In this document: positions 46,192-57,581 of the stretch, one piece after another
How the letters are laid out: the number at the start of each line of letters is the position of its first letter
How positions within the stretch are numbered: position 1 is the first letter of the stretch
Translations under genes and position numbers: made by a program
Origin: Psilocybe azurescens
Lineage: Eukaryota > Basidiomycota > Agaricomycetes > Agaricales > Agrocybaceae
Assembly: GCA_023853785.1 (NCBI GenBank)
Contig: JAJIRX010000811.1
Coordinates: 1-64,000, forward strand
Length of the DNA stretch: 64,000 nt
Reading direction: 5' to 3'
The notes under the pieces: model-generated
What the model was told of the DNA's origin: nothing
Databases searched by the model: none
Seen by the model: the letters and a program-made list of their open reading frames with translations, nothing else

Positions 46192-47362
46192 GCAGTATTA
46201 GAGAAACTGGAGATTGTTTATGAATATAGAACAGCATGGGGCAAAGAAAAGAGAGATTACATACTTGGTGTATCTATGAGTAGTTTGCAATGTCTTGTGT
46301 GTTTTGTTGTTGCAGGGTTGCAACATGTGTGATGAAAAAGACAGCTTGCTTGGCTCACACATCAAACTGTCACACTAGAAGTCTGTGTCAGAATTATACA
46401 GCTGGGGAACACATGAAGAAGAGGAAGGAAGGAAATATGTTGCAAATATGTCCTTCAACCCAATGTATATGTGATATAGGCAGGCAGGGGGAGTACAGGG
46501 ACATTGGATCGAGGCTGCTACCAATTGTGCAGTATGGAGATAGGCGAGGCATGGCAGTGGTGAGAACTTGCCACAAAGCAGCAGCTGTCAAGGCTGCTGC
46601 TTGTCATGCGGTACAAGAATGGGCACGGCATGGTGGAGGCAGGGGCCCATCACACAAGGGATAGACAAGGAGCAACAAGGACTTGACATGATGCAGCTGC
46701 CTTGATGGCTGCTTCTCATTGTGTGGTACAGTGCAAGATGAGGCAGCAGCAGCAGCAGCAGGAGATCACCACAAAGCAGCAGCTTTGATGGCTGCTGCTT
46801 GTTGTGGGGTACAGTGCAAAACAGTGTGGGGCAGCAAAGCAGTAGCCTTGATAGCTGCTGCTTGTTGTGGGATAGGGTGTCATATGAGGCAATGGCAGTG
46901 GAGGGAACTCAATACAATGCAGGTGTAATTTGTACCACAGATGGTGGCTCAGGGGCAATATATTCAGGATGTACAGGTAGGTGCAATACAAACCCCTGTT
47001 GAAAAGTGAGAAAAAAAGCAATAGAACAGAGTAATGAACACACTTTGCAGGTCTCCCCTGAGCCTCACCTCCTACCTTCCTTTGGCCATTGCTGAGATGG
47101 AGTTGGTGCATGCTTTGTGAGCTCAAAGCCTGAAGCCAGATGAAGTCGGGTACCAATTACGAGTACCTGGGTATCACATGAAACATTATGAGGTCACATC
47201 ACATTAATTGATCACATTATTGAAGATAGAATTTTGTGACAACAGCTGGGGTCCCTGGTTAAAAGAATGAGTCTATTACTCAGTAATAGGACTCGTAAAA
47301 AGTGCAAAAGACCAAAAGAGTGCAATGGCCACAGTAGTGTTCACCAGATTGGTGTGATAGGC
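46192..47362. other. No confident gene; repeat-bearing spacer
   Basis: Frames on both strands are short and Cys-rich because of GCTGCTGC/TGTTGTGG composition. A possible exon of the GPI1-like gene lies near 46190-46110 (LTDSANQMVQ). The minus-strand frame from 47156 (MVPDFIWLQALSSQSMHQLH) is unrecognised. The copia element begins right after this segment. Confidence 0.35.
46560..46885. repeat. Four hairpin units built on AGCAGC...GCTGCT
   Basis: Four units at about 46573, 46690, 46776 and 46836 share [aaagcag]cagc-ttgatggctgctgctt-tgtggggtacag. Each is an imperfect inverted repeat of AGCAGC with GCTGCT separated by about 10 bases. A short (CAG)n run sits at 46743-46760. Spacing varies from about 60 to 115 bases. 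Confidence 0.65.
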
Positions 47363-47367
47363 AGGAG

Positions 47368-47562
47368 TGTCACGTTTATTGATATAGGACACTTTCTGTT
47401 TTCATCATTCCCTTTTGTGTATTACATAATCTCACTATAGCAAGTAGATAGTCCTCGATCCTGTGTTCCCTTTGCCTTCTACAAGCAGAGTCAACACAGA
47501 ATCAAGGCTCCTGTCATCTTAGTCGTTCTCAGCTCCAACTTGCCGACTGAAACCTTTTTACA
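47368..47562 (+). repeat. 5' LTR of the copia element
   Basis: Starts TGTCACGTTT and ends TTTTTACA; 195 bases, short for an LTR but typical of copia. It contains no TATAAA box, only 'gatatagg' near its start. Confidence 0.95.
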
Positions 47563-47574
47563 GGTTATGGGCCC
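47563..47574 (+). promoter_or_regulatory. Primer-binding site, half-tRNA type
   Basis: GGTTATGGGCCC directly abuts the LTR. It is one mismatch from GGTTATGAGCCC, the complement of the anticodon stem-loop of initiator Met tRNA (GGGCTCATAACC). Drosophila copia and other copia elements prime from such a cleaved half tRNA rather than the tRNA 3' end. Confidence 0.6.
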
Positions 47575-47822
47575 TGGCATACCCTACACGAACTAAGAAG
47601 ACTCGAGTCATCGCAAACAAACACTCCACACTTAGTGTCACAGCTGCTCGCACTCTGATATGTTCGCTCCGCTCTATGCGTTGACGCTTGAACGCTGTCA
47701 CCTCAAACTTCCCTGGTTTTCCCAGCAGATCGTTATCTGATCTCCAATCACCTCCCACTTGATTCTAATTGTTATGACATGACTGTCAATCTGTTCCTGC
47801 TTGACCTATTTCTATCGCGAAT

Positions 47823-48612
47823 GGCCGACACAGACTAGACCACTGGCTCAAGCTGAACACTGGTGCCCAAGCTCAGAGGTACCATGAAGTACAGGGATTG
47901 GGAGAAGTCCATGTTTGGACGACTTCTATCGTTGGACATCATCGGCTTCACAGATAACACAGAGCTCGCAATCCCCATGCCTCAACCTACCATAGACTCA
48001 ATAGGCATTACGATTCCAGTCACCGCAACGGAACGCACAGAATACACCAGCTACATAAGGCGCTTAAAGAACAAGTGCGCGAGGGCGAAATCTATATGTG
48101 CCTCGACGAAGAAAAACAAAATCCACGTCGATGACATCCGTACCGATCCACAGGCTATGTGGAATAAGCTTAAGGAAGTCCACAGCAAATCAGCTCCTAA
48201 CTCGTGATTCAATTCCCTCAACGACTTGCTATCTATTTGATTGAAGGAGAATGAATCGTTAACTGCTTTGTCTGCCCACATCCAAGGCTCGATGCAGCAA
48301 GTACAAGTACTTTGCCCCACAAGCTACAACTTGAAGACTCTCGACGAGGAGTTAATCATTATGGCTATGATCCGTGTTCTTCCTTGTGAAGAGTACAGTT
48401 CATTTATTTCTTCAGTTCTTCTTCTTACAGACCTTACGAAGGCCGCCGTTCTCGAGGCATTCCACACCAAGGAGACTCAACGTGCAGGTGCACACAATGA
48501 CCTGGAGGCTGCTGCTGCTGCTGCTGCTTGTGTCATGAAGTGCTACATATGTGATGGTCCTCATACAATGGTGGACTGTCCCAAATATGCAGCTACGTGC
48601 GCTCTGGGATGA
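47823..48612 (+). pseudogene. Copia Gag with CCHC-like knuckle
   Basis: The probable start MADTD (47823) is followed at once by a stop, and another stop precedes LRGTMKYRDWEKSMFGRLLS. The body reads like copia Gag (UBN2 type): TDPQAMWNKLKEVHSKSAPN, a stop, then ENESLTALSAHIQGSM and DEELIIMAMIRVLPCEEYSS. An alanine run from GCT repeats precedes the knuckle CYICDGPHTMVDCPKY, whose spacing is CX2CX4HX4C. Three stops interrupt it. Confidence 0.75.
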
Positions 48613-51600
48613 CAGGAAGCATCTAGTAACGGAGAACAAGGAAAGAAGAAGCGGGGAGGGCATGGAGGTGGTCGTGGAGGTGCTGCTGCTGCTGCTGCTG
48701 CCACTCCTGCCACCCCTGCCACCCCAGCAGCCAAAACTCCTGCTGTAGAAGCTGGATGCGATGGACCCGCCGTCAGTGCCGATGCCGCCATTTGTCTATC
48801 CACTACATTGCCCCTCCTTCTCTCCACTGACCACGCTTGGAATGCAGATACAGGGGCCACTGCGCATATGACCCCTCATCGTACTTGGTTTGCCGCCTCT
48901 TCATATGTACCATAGTGTGTCCCTATCAACCTCGCAGACAATAACACTGTCTATTCAGTGGGCAAGGGAGACGTGTTGTTCCAACCGGAGGGAGCTGCTT
49001 CGCATACAGTCTTAATCATGAATGTCCTTCATGTACCTGCTTTATCAAACAACTTGTTCTCTGTCCTTAGTCTGACATTGGACCATGGCTTTGTCGTCAA
49101 GATCGTTAAACACAAAATATCATTCACGTGTGGTTCTGTCCTTGCTCTCACTGCAACGGTCAACGATCGCGAAAGTCGCATATCTCGATGGATATGTTGT
49201 CACTCGCGCAGCAGGTGCACATGCTCTTCACGTCGCTAGCGTCAGGGAACACACATTCATCGCCACACAAGGGTTAATCAATCGTGAACTATTGCATTGC
49301 TGATTGTGTCATATTGGAAAAGACAGGCTCGAACAGCTGATACATGAGCAGCTATTGTCCGATCTCCAGATAACATCTGATACACCATTGAGTGACTTCT
49401 GTGAATCATGCATTAATGGCAAACAGCATCGACACCCTTTTCCATCTGCGAACGTTGAACAAGCTTCAGCACCGCTTGATCGTGTGTTCAGCGATCTACA
49501 TGGCTCAATGCCAACTTCGAGTTACTATGGTCACAATTATTGGGTAGTCTTTGTTGATGATCACACGCGATTCCTCATGGACTACCCTCTGTGGAAAAAG
49601 AGCGACCTTTACAGCACGTTCAAGAAATTCAAGGCACTTGTGGAGAAGCAAACCAGTCGCAAAATAAAGTGTTTTCACAACGACGAGGGCAGTGAATTTA
49701 CACTTGGAGAGCTTTTGAGATTTTGCAAATCCAAAGGTATTTGCATTGAGTTCACCACACGAGCCACCCCACAGTCCAATGGAGTAGCGGAACATGTCAT
49801 GCATACCATACAGGAATCAATTATTGCCATGAATACAGATGCCCATCTTCCACCAAGTTTCTGGAACTTTGCCCTTGCAGCCTACACACATGTACATAAT
49901 CGTTGCCCCACGTCAGTGCTTGATAAATCTACAACGCCATTTGCTGAGTTTAAAGGTCGCAAACCGAAGATTGGTCACTTACGAGTCTATGGATGCTGTG
50001 CCTACGTTCTAGTCAGGGCGCTGACAAATGTAAGAGTCTTGAGGGTCACACTGTTAAGGGAGTCTTTATTGGATACCCAGAGAACCATGTAGGATGGATG
50101 GTTTATAATCCACTCACAAAGAAAATCATCGTTTTGCGCAATGTTATCTTTAATGAATCTGAATTCCCTGGACTCTCAGGGCAATCCTCTGCTACCAATC
50201 AACCACCACCTTCTCCTTCTGACTTTGGTTCTCCTGCTGAGCCTTATGACACAGAAGATCCAACTGCACCGATTGTCAACGTCAACCCACCGGCTGTTCC
50301 ACCTGCAGTATATCCGGAGGGAGTTGCAGCACCTGAACTTCCAGATGCTCCTCCCAATGATCCTCCTATTGTTTGCCCTCTCGTGCCTGTGGCCGAACCA
50401 TATGCTCCAGGTACTCGCCGCTCTACCAGGCAATGTAACTCCCTCCCCTGGAAGATGATGAACCTCTCTGGGATGTTCAAGCTGGCCCTGTTGACACCAA
50501 CAGCTGCCAGATTGTGGATTTTGATCTAAATCTTGCCTCAGATGAAGCTTTGATGCTTGCTGGGCAGGCTTTTGTCGAAACCAGGGTGGATATTGCTGGG
50601 TATGGCCGTATGGCCATCAATCTTGACGATCACGCAGCTCTAAAGGTTGGCGCTTACAATACCAATGCTCGCTCATACAAAGAGGCAGTCAACTCTGACC
50701 ATGCCAAGAAATGGTACAAGGCAATAGCGGAGGAAATGAATAACCACAAAATCAACGGAACGTGGACAGCAGTTTATCTCCCTGCTGGCCAACAATCCAT
50801 TGGTTCTCACTGGGTATTCAAAGTCAAGCATATGCCTGATGGATCACTTGAGCGTTTCAAGGCAAGAGTCGTCGTGCAGGGATTTAGTCAACGCCCTGGG
50901 GTGGACTACGATGAAACATTTGCATCTACAGCACAATGGTCAGCGGTCCGCACGATCCCTCGCAATTGCTGCAGTTGAAGATATGCACCTTGAGTCCATA
51001 GATATCACCGCAGCTTTTCTGAATAGCCTTGCTGACATGGAACTCTATTTGTGCCTCCCTGATGGTGCTGACAAGACTCTCCCAGCTGGAACTGTCAAAA
51101 AGCCTGGCGACAGACCTGTAGTCGGTCTTTTGCACAAAGGCATGTACGGTCTAAAGCAAGGTGCTTACCTATGGCACAAACATATGAATGAGGTGTTTCT
51201 ATCCATCGGATTCACTTGCATCGTATCAGATCTGTGCGTATACTGCTACATCCGCAACGGAGTTCGCATTATCATCCCTGTGCACGTCGACGACATGACA
51301 ATTGCCTCCACCAATTGCCCCGCCATACTTAGCCTCATTGAAGAACTTAGGAAATTCTTCAAGCTACGGCACCTCGGACCCACTGTCGGTCTGCTGGGAG
51401 TACGTGTTACCCGCAATCATAAAATGCACAAGCTGTGGATAGATCAACGTGTGTATGCAGTCGACCTTCTTGCAAGATTTGGGATGCTTGATTGCAAACC
51501 CATTTCGACACCTATGGATCCATCCAAAAAGCTATCGAAAGCCCAGTGCCCCACAACGGAAGAGGAGCGAGCTGAGATGGCTAAGTACCCCTACATACAA

Positions 51601-52295
51601 GGGATGGGAGGTGTCCTGTACCTAGCACGCTGCACACACCCAGATCTGCAATACGCTGTTGGTGTACTATGCAGGTATAACTCCAACCCTGGAATCGAAC
51701 ATTGGTGCGCCTTTAAACACTTACTTTGCCATATCCGGCTGGACATTAGATTATCATATCGAGTATTCCGTGGAAGCAGCCCTCCCTGACTTCCAAATGT
51801 TCCGCACATATTCTGATGCTGACCACGGTGGAAATGTCAACAATGGAAAGTCGACCTCTGGATATGTCATCACACTCGGAGGCGGAGCGGTAGATTGGTC
51901 CAGTAAGCTTCAGTCTATTGTGACAATGTCAACAACAGAGGCAGAGTTCGTGGCCGCCAGCAAGGCTGGTCACGCTCTATGTTGCATGCGCACACTCCCT
52001 CGACAAAATTGGATACAACCAGAAAGGGCCATCGGATCTACTCATGGATAATCAGTCCGCTATATCAGTCAGCAAGAATCCCGAACATATGGGGAAGCTG
52101 AAGCATTTGGATTACCATTTCTTCTGGCTCAGAGACGCGGTCTACAAAGGAAAAATCACCCCCGTCTACATTGAAACCACTGATATGATTGCGGATATCC
52201 TCACTAAACCCCTCTCACACGATTTGTGTGATCGATTCTGTCTACTTATGGGAGTCATAGGATCCCCTTCCAACGACCCAGTTCATGATGTGTAA
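48613..52295 (+). pseudogene. Copia Pol: protease, integrase, RT, RNase H
   Basis: The protease motif is NADTGATAHMTPH (about 48842-48880). Integrase has the zinc finger ending CESCINGKQHR, then VDDHTRFLMDYPLW, NDEGSEFT and SNGVAEHVMHTI for the three acidic residues. RT has NGTWTAVYLP, FKARVVVQGFSQRPG and IDITAAFLN, with the catalytic VHVDDMTIAS (about 51283-51312, usually YVDD). RNase H has YSDADHGGN, TEAEFVAAS and DNQSAISVSKNP, ending IADILTKPLSHDLCDRFC. A glycine- and alanine-rich linker and a Pro-rich linker flank protease and integrase. Frame changes occur near 49150, 50030, 50510, 50960 and 51780. Confidence 0.9.
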
Positions 52296-52323
52296 CTTAA
52301 AGAGTCACTACATCAGGAGGGAG

Positions 52324-52519
52324 TGTCGCATTTATTAATATAGGACACTTTCTGTTTTCATCATTCCCTTTTTGTGTATTACATAATCTCACTATAGCAA
52401 GTAGATAGTCCTCGATCCTGTGTTCCCTTTGCCTTCTACAAGCAGAGTTAACACAGAATCAAGGCTCCTGTCGTCTTAGTTGTTCTCAGCTCCAACTCGC
52501 CGACTGAAACCTTTTTACA
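52324..52519 (+). repeat. 3' LTR of the copia element
   Basis: Starts TGTCGCATTT and ends TTTTTACA; 196 bases, aligning with the 5' LTR along its full length. Confidence 0.95.
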
Positions 52520-52524
52520 AGGAG

Positions 52525-53136
52525 GTAAGGCAGAAAATTCCAACTATCTCAGTGGTGGTTATCCTGGACTTGTGTCTGTGCTGCGCTTGCAACACCATCT
52601 ACCTGATCATCAGGTAATCCCATACCATGGTTGTTGATGTCCAAGAGGTGTACCTCATTTCTGTCAGTGCAGTATGACATCAAATTTGAACCATTTTCAA
52701 TGAAAATCATTTTGCTTTCCAGGTGAAGGCCTAACAAAACAAATTGTGAAAAAATCTGACCCAATCTCTGTTGAAAAGACCAAATCAATCAGATAAAAAC
52801 CGTGTGATTGGGAGGTAAACGTGTAGCGTACAATAATGTAAATACTGTACTTATATACTGTAAATACAATTTATACTAACTAAATTTACTCTATAACGGA
52901 GAATTCAGTTTATATATAAAATCTACATACTTGTGGCTGCGTATTCAGCGCACGGGATCACGGGAATTGTGCCGTTTGATTCCCATATTCCAACAATCTC
53001 TGCCTTAGAAAACTGTCACAGCGCTAATAGTTCATTCCCTGATTGGCTTTATTTTTTGCAGCTCCGCGCAATCGGCTAATCGGCGCGTGCCAAACATTTG
53101 AAGGAGTAATGCTTAGGTAAACATTAAAGGTTGTCT
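52525..53136. other. Spacer and probable promoter region of the UBX gene
   Basis: The left part (52549-52788) has a minus-strand frame with LLDINNHGMGLPDDQVDGV that looks coding but is unrecognised; it may be a host exon cut off by the copia insertion. The right part is AT-rich (52840-52930, tatata runs) and could hold the UBX promoter. Confidence 0.35.
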
Positions 53137-55489
53137 ATGTCTAGACTTTCTGCAAAGCAGGTGGAGGCAGTCGCCCAGCTCAGGGAGATCATTGACGGCG
53201 CAGACGAGGACGTCGCCATCAGCGTCCTCAACAGCGTTGACTGGGATGTCCAGGTACGTTTTACCCGCCCTCTCCAACCGCTCACAGGGAAACTCCTTAA
53301 CTCACTGCACCTCGACCTGACGTTTAGCGCGCGGCAGACCTCGTATTCGGAAATGCGGGCAATGCTCCTGGCTCCTCGTCATCGTCGTCGTCGTCGCCGT
53401 CTCGGGGTGGAGGTGCAATTGTAGAAGAATTCGATATCGACGATTCTCAGCAGGGCGAGTTCGAGAATGCCAATGCGTACGACCACGACCACGAGCATGA
53501 ACATGAGCCAGAATATCCCCCAAGGCAAAGGGTACGTACTTCTACTACCCACCCACCACATCTCATCTCTTTCTTGAAAACTTATTCCTGTCCTTCTCCA
53601 GCCCGCACCCGCACCCGCGCCCGGCGCCCCCATCTTTAACCTCATACCCACCCTCGCGCGGCCGCTCTTTACACTCCTAACCTTCCCCCTCCACATCCTC
53701 TCGAGCGTCTTCAAATTCATCTTCTCCGTTCTACGCATCCCCTTTCCCCAATTCCGGTTCATGGGCATGAACCTCGGGCTCAACCTCAATCTCAGCGGGT
53801 ACCGGCCCTTGCGCCCACGGCCCTCCACTGGCGGAGGGGGGCCCGACAGGTGGCTGCGGGAGCTGGAGGAGGAGACCGGCGCGGTGTCCATCGGGCGCAG
53901 CAGCCGCGCGCGCTGCGAAGGGCACGACGTCGTCGCTCGCGGACCCAGGTCAGGGACAGGGTCCCTCCGGCTCGTCATCTCTTACGTCCCGCTCCACCGC
54001 GGGTACCAGCACTGGGAATGGAAATGGGCACTCAGACGATGGGAGACGGTACCTCCCTGATTTCACCATCTCGACATACGAAGACTTCCTGCGGACGTGC
54101 CAGAAAGAAATGAAGATCGGCTGCGTCATTCTAGTCAGCGAAGAGCACGACGATGTGCCCGAGTTTAAAAGGTCAGCTTGTTTTTTCTTCTCGAATATTG
54201 ACCTATCAGCTAAAGAATGATGTTCTCGTAGAACCACGCTCACAGATCCTACCTTCGTCAAAACCCTCTACGACAACGATATCCTCGTATGGGGCGGCGA
54301 CGTGCGCGACCGCGAAGCGTGGTCTGGTAAGCTCCTCTCTACTCTTCGAAGTTTTCCTAACCACACACTAAACCAAACCAATCTACCAGCCTCACAAAAA
54401 CTTCAAGCAACAACATACCCCTTCATCGCCTTCCTCGCCCTCCAACCCCGGCGCACCGGCTTCTCCTCCCTCTCGCCCCCATCCTCCACTCCCACCACCT
54501 CCTCATCCACGCCCGCTCCCTCTCTCACCGTCCTCTCCAGGCACCAGGGCCCCTCCACACCCTCCCTCGCTGCCTCCACCCCCCTGCTCCCCTGCGGCCC
54601 TACCTCCGCGCACGCGCTTACCCACCACCTAACCACCCAGCTCCTCCCGCGTATCACGCCCTTCCTACAGCAGCTCGCCGAGCGCGCCGCGGCGCTTCAG
54701 CACGAGCGGCACCTGCGCGCGGAGCAAGATCTCGCGTTCGAGGCCTCGAAAAGGCGGGATAAAGAGCGGATTGAGATGCGTATCAGGGAGGATAGACAGC
54801 GCGCAGAAGAGGAGAGGCGGAGAGAAGAAGAGGAAAGGAGGGAGGAAGAGAGAAGGAGGCGGGAGGAGGTGGAGCAGAGGAGGCGGGAGGAGGAGCGGAT
54901 GGGATGGAGGCGCTGGACGAGGCGGGTGGTTGTTGGCGATGGCGCTTCCGCGTCTGCATCGAACACCGGACAGCCGACAAACAGCAACAACACACTGCGC
55001 ATCGCGATCCGCCTCCCGAGCGGCGCGCGCATAATCCACACCTTCGCCTCTTCCTCCCCGCTCACTGCGCTCTATGCGCTCGTGGACGCGCATCTCATCC
55101 CACCCCAACACCCTGCCTCCGAGGACCCTCTCTCTCCTCCCAGCTCCAAACCTATCTCAAAGGAGCACCCGGACCCCATATCCACCCTGGACTCGCACAT
55201 CCTCACCTACCCCGCCCCGCACACGGCATCCTACTGGGGCTTCCTCGTGCTCTCCGCGTACCCGCGCGCCGAGATCCCGTGGGCGCAGCACACGCCCCTC
55301 AGCGACGTCAAGGCGCTCAGGGGCGGCGGGCAGGTCGTGGTCGAGCTCCTGAGGGAGAAGGGCAAGGAGAGGGAAGGCACACCGCGGTCGTCGTTGAGCA
55401 GCGAGAGGGGTGGTGGGATAGCAGCGGGAGGAGCAGCAGTAGGAGAGGAGGAGGAAGACGATGGGTACCATACGGAAGACAGCGAGTAG
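53137..55489 (+). CDS. UBXD8/FAF2-like UBA-UAS-UBX protein
   Basis: Five exons: 53137-53253, 53328-53531, 53602-54171, 54232-54326 and 54390-55489, all GT-AG. A UBA-like start (SAKQVEAVAQLREIIDGAD and WDVQRAADLVFG across intron 1) is followed by a Ser run and an acidic His-rich linker. Next comes a hydrophobic stretch (FNLIPTLARPLFTLLTFPLH) that could insert as an ER hairpin, and the UAS domain (DPTFVKTLYDNDILVWGGDV, TYPFIAFLALQPRR). A long Arg/Glu coiled coil (about 54750-54900) and a C-terminal UBX domain (LRIAIRLPSGARIIHTF) complete it. UBXD8-type proteins recruit Cdc48/p97 in ER protein degradation. Exon sum is 2086 bases, one more than a multiple of three, and exon 3 changes frame between about 53897 and 53935, so one extra base is present there. 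The product would be about 694 residues. Confidence 0.85.
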
Positions 55490-56035
55490 ATTGCTTTCAG
55501 GTGTTACTGGTGTTATTGTTCTTAATTTTTCCTCGTCTTGTCTTTTCCCTTCTCTTGCCCATTTACTTCCTTTAGGTTGCCAATCATTCATAGTGTACCC
55601 ACCCATCGCGAGCGAGTCTAGAGCTCAGCACCTTGCCTTGCGTTCACAACCACAATTGCTATACATCACATACATAAATACACCCCTATATATATTATCG
55701 CGCTCGCTGTTGTTCTCGTTCTCCTATCAGTAGTCAGCTGTAAGACACCCTCTATAAACGTTAATTATTTATTTCAATCTTCATTCTCATTATATCATCG
55801 CACGCAACCATCCGCAAAAAACTTTGAATTTGAAAGGAAAAGAAAAAACGAAATAAAGTAAAAACGTAAAGTAGAGATAAAAGACTACAGGCCATCATCT
55901 CCAAGGAAATTCACTCGTCTCATCGAAACTGAAATGTCCGGCCATGCGGGGTGGTGGTATCGATGCATCTTCGGTCCGTCAAAGGGTTGTATGTCTTGTC
56001 TTGCAATAAAGATGGAGCGTTATCGGACCCTCCAT
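55490..56035. other. Convergent 3' intergenic region
   Basis: This lies between the UBX stop and the light-chain stop, whose genes converge. It holds presumable 3' UTRs of both, with T-rich sequence after 55500 and AATAAAG near 55851 on the plus strand. No additional gene is visible. Confidence 0.6.
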
Positions 56036-56910
56036 CTACTGGCTCAGAATAGTGCGCACGAAAGACTCGTAGTTCACATTTCCATCGCTATGAATTGAAA
56101 TGGGTATTAGTCAGTAATCCACCATGCATGATAGAACATCAAAGCATAAAGACAATGAAAATGAAAATGAAAGCAATAACAACCAAAACAACCCAACGAT
56201 ATAAAGGAAGGAAAACAAAAGAAGAAAAATAATGATAGTGCGACACTCACGCGCCAATCTGCACACCCTTGAGCAGCTCGTCGACCTCCTCGTCCGTCAT
56301 CTTCTCGCCAAGCTGGGTAAGGACGTACCGCAGCTCGCCGGCGCCGATGAAGCCATTTCCTTCCTTATCAAACACCTGGAAGCCACGGATGAACTCCTCT
56401 AAATCCAACCATGGATGTTAGCACTGTTCTTTCCAAGACCCTAACAACAGCAACGCACCTGGAGTTCCAGCAGGCTTGAACCCATCAGGCCTATTCAAAA
56501 TAGTCAAAAATGTCTTATAGTCCACTACACACCAAGCGCCATCATCAGCACGCACATCAACAAAACATCAAGGAAGTCAGACGCGTACCATCGCGCGGGG
56601 CGCCTGCCACGATCTCCGCGACCTCTGCCTGCGTAGGGTTCTGTCCCAACGCGCGCAGCAGGTCACCCAGAGTCTCCCTGGGCACAGCACCCGTGCCCTT
56701 TTATCGAAGAGCGCAAAAGCCTCTTTGTACTCTGCATCATAAGGTTACAAACCAAACCCAAATATAAGAGAGAAAGAGATCAGGAGCATCTAGTGAGTAG
56801 GGAGCACAAGAGATGAAGATCGAGGTAGGTCGCGAACCTGCGTTGTCGCTCTGTTTCGCAAATATCAGTGAGCTGTACTGTTATGAGTATATGATAGGGA
56901 AGCTCACCAT
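56036..56910 (-). CDS. Myosin essential light chain-like EF-hand protein (Cdc4-like)
   Basis: Six exons on the minus strand. The first codes only the ATG (56910-56908) and the second is 13 bases (56850-56838, SDNA plus one base). Then come 56731-56589, 56524-56459, 56398-56251 and 56087-56036, all with GT-AG introns. The product reads [82 protein letters not shown] and [12 protein letters not shown], a four-EF-hand layout. The length of about 141 residues suits Cdc4, the light chain that binds myosin heavy chain IQ motifs in the cytokinetic ring. The third exon is one base short in a G run just after DKR (about 56704), breaking EF-hand 1. A calmodulin-like protein is the alternative. Confidence 0.85.
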
Positions 56911-57039
56911 GATTGTGTATGGTATAGATGATGCACGATGGTTCAACCCAACTAACTGCAAGTTCCAACATATCCAATCGCGGAATGTCTGTTTGCACGT
57001 ATTAGATCCAAAGGCCCTTAGATTAGATTGCATGTGCGC

Positions 57040-57407
57040 TGTGACGATCCGGTATTCTCCTTACTCATTGATTATCTATAGTTTTATCTTATCTTCACAT
57101 TTCGACTACATTCCATTCCGTCGACTGATACACGACTTCGTCCCTTTTTCTTCCCTTATCCATTATCCCTGAAACACTCCCTTAGATACCTTATTTATCC
57201 TCCTTAGCCACAAACCCTTTTACTTAAGTTCTAGACCTCTTCCTTACAGTATAAATACAGGCTGTAGTAGATACCAATTTCCCCCAGTGAACAACGAACA
57301 CTTACACCTGTCTATTCAGTGCTCAGCTTCATTCTATTCCCCTATTTCCGTGTGTCAGGACGATACTATCGATACTCTAGCAGTCACGATTAGTTACTCC
57401 TGTCACA
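57040..57407 (+). repeat. Candidate 5' LTR of the right-hand gypsy element
   Basis: It starts TGTGACGATCC and ends TGTCACA, giving inverted TGTGAC/GTCACA termini, with TATAAATA at 57250-57257. No second LTR is in view. The right edge could be later, since TGGTATC, a possible primer-binding start, lies at about 57469. Confidence 0.5.
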
Positions 57408-57581
57408 TATTTTTGACAGTACACCTCTACACTCTATCTAAAAACTCTCCCCGCCGTCTCGACGTCTGGTATCTTCTGGTCTGATCAACCAGAAACATCC
57501 GCCTCAAGACAGCAAATCTGATTTGTTTCAACTTTTGTTACCCCGTACGTAAATCTTTGAAAACCTTATTAACTAAATATT

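Larger units (their letters stand above)
47368..52519 (+). mobile_element. Ty1/copia element with both LTRs and 5-bp target duplication
   Basis: LTRs 47368-47562 and 52324-52519 bracket a plus-strand gag-pol with the copia order protease, integrase, RT, RNase H. AGGAG flanks both sides (47363-47367 and 52520-52524). A purine tract (AGGAGGGAG, 52315-52323) precedes the 3' LTR. The LTRs differ by about eight transitions and one base of length. Stops and shifts make this copy defective. Confidence 0.95.

Noticed and set aside
48460..48860. Alanine- and proline-rich frames on both strands in copia
   Set aside because: They are by-products of the GCT-repeat linker between Gag and protease.
53302..55606. 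Several GC-rich open frames on both strands over the UBX gene
   Set aside because: They overlap well-supported exons and lack splice logic or domains; high GC explains the lack of stops.
56510..57172. Plus-strand frames across the light-chain gene and its upstream region
   Set aside because: They are antisense to clear exons and introns of the EF-hand gene or read promoter DNA.
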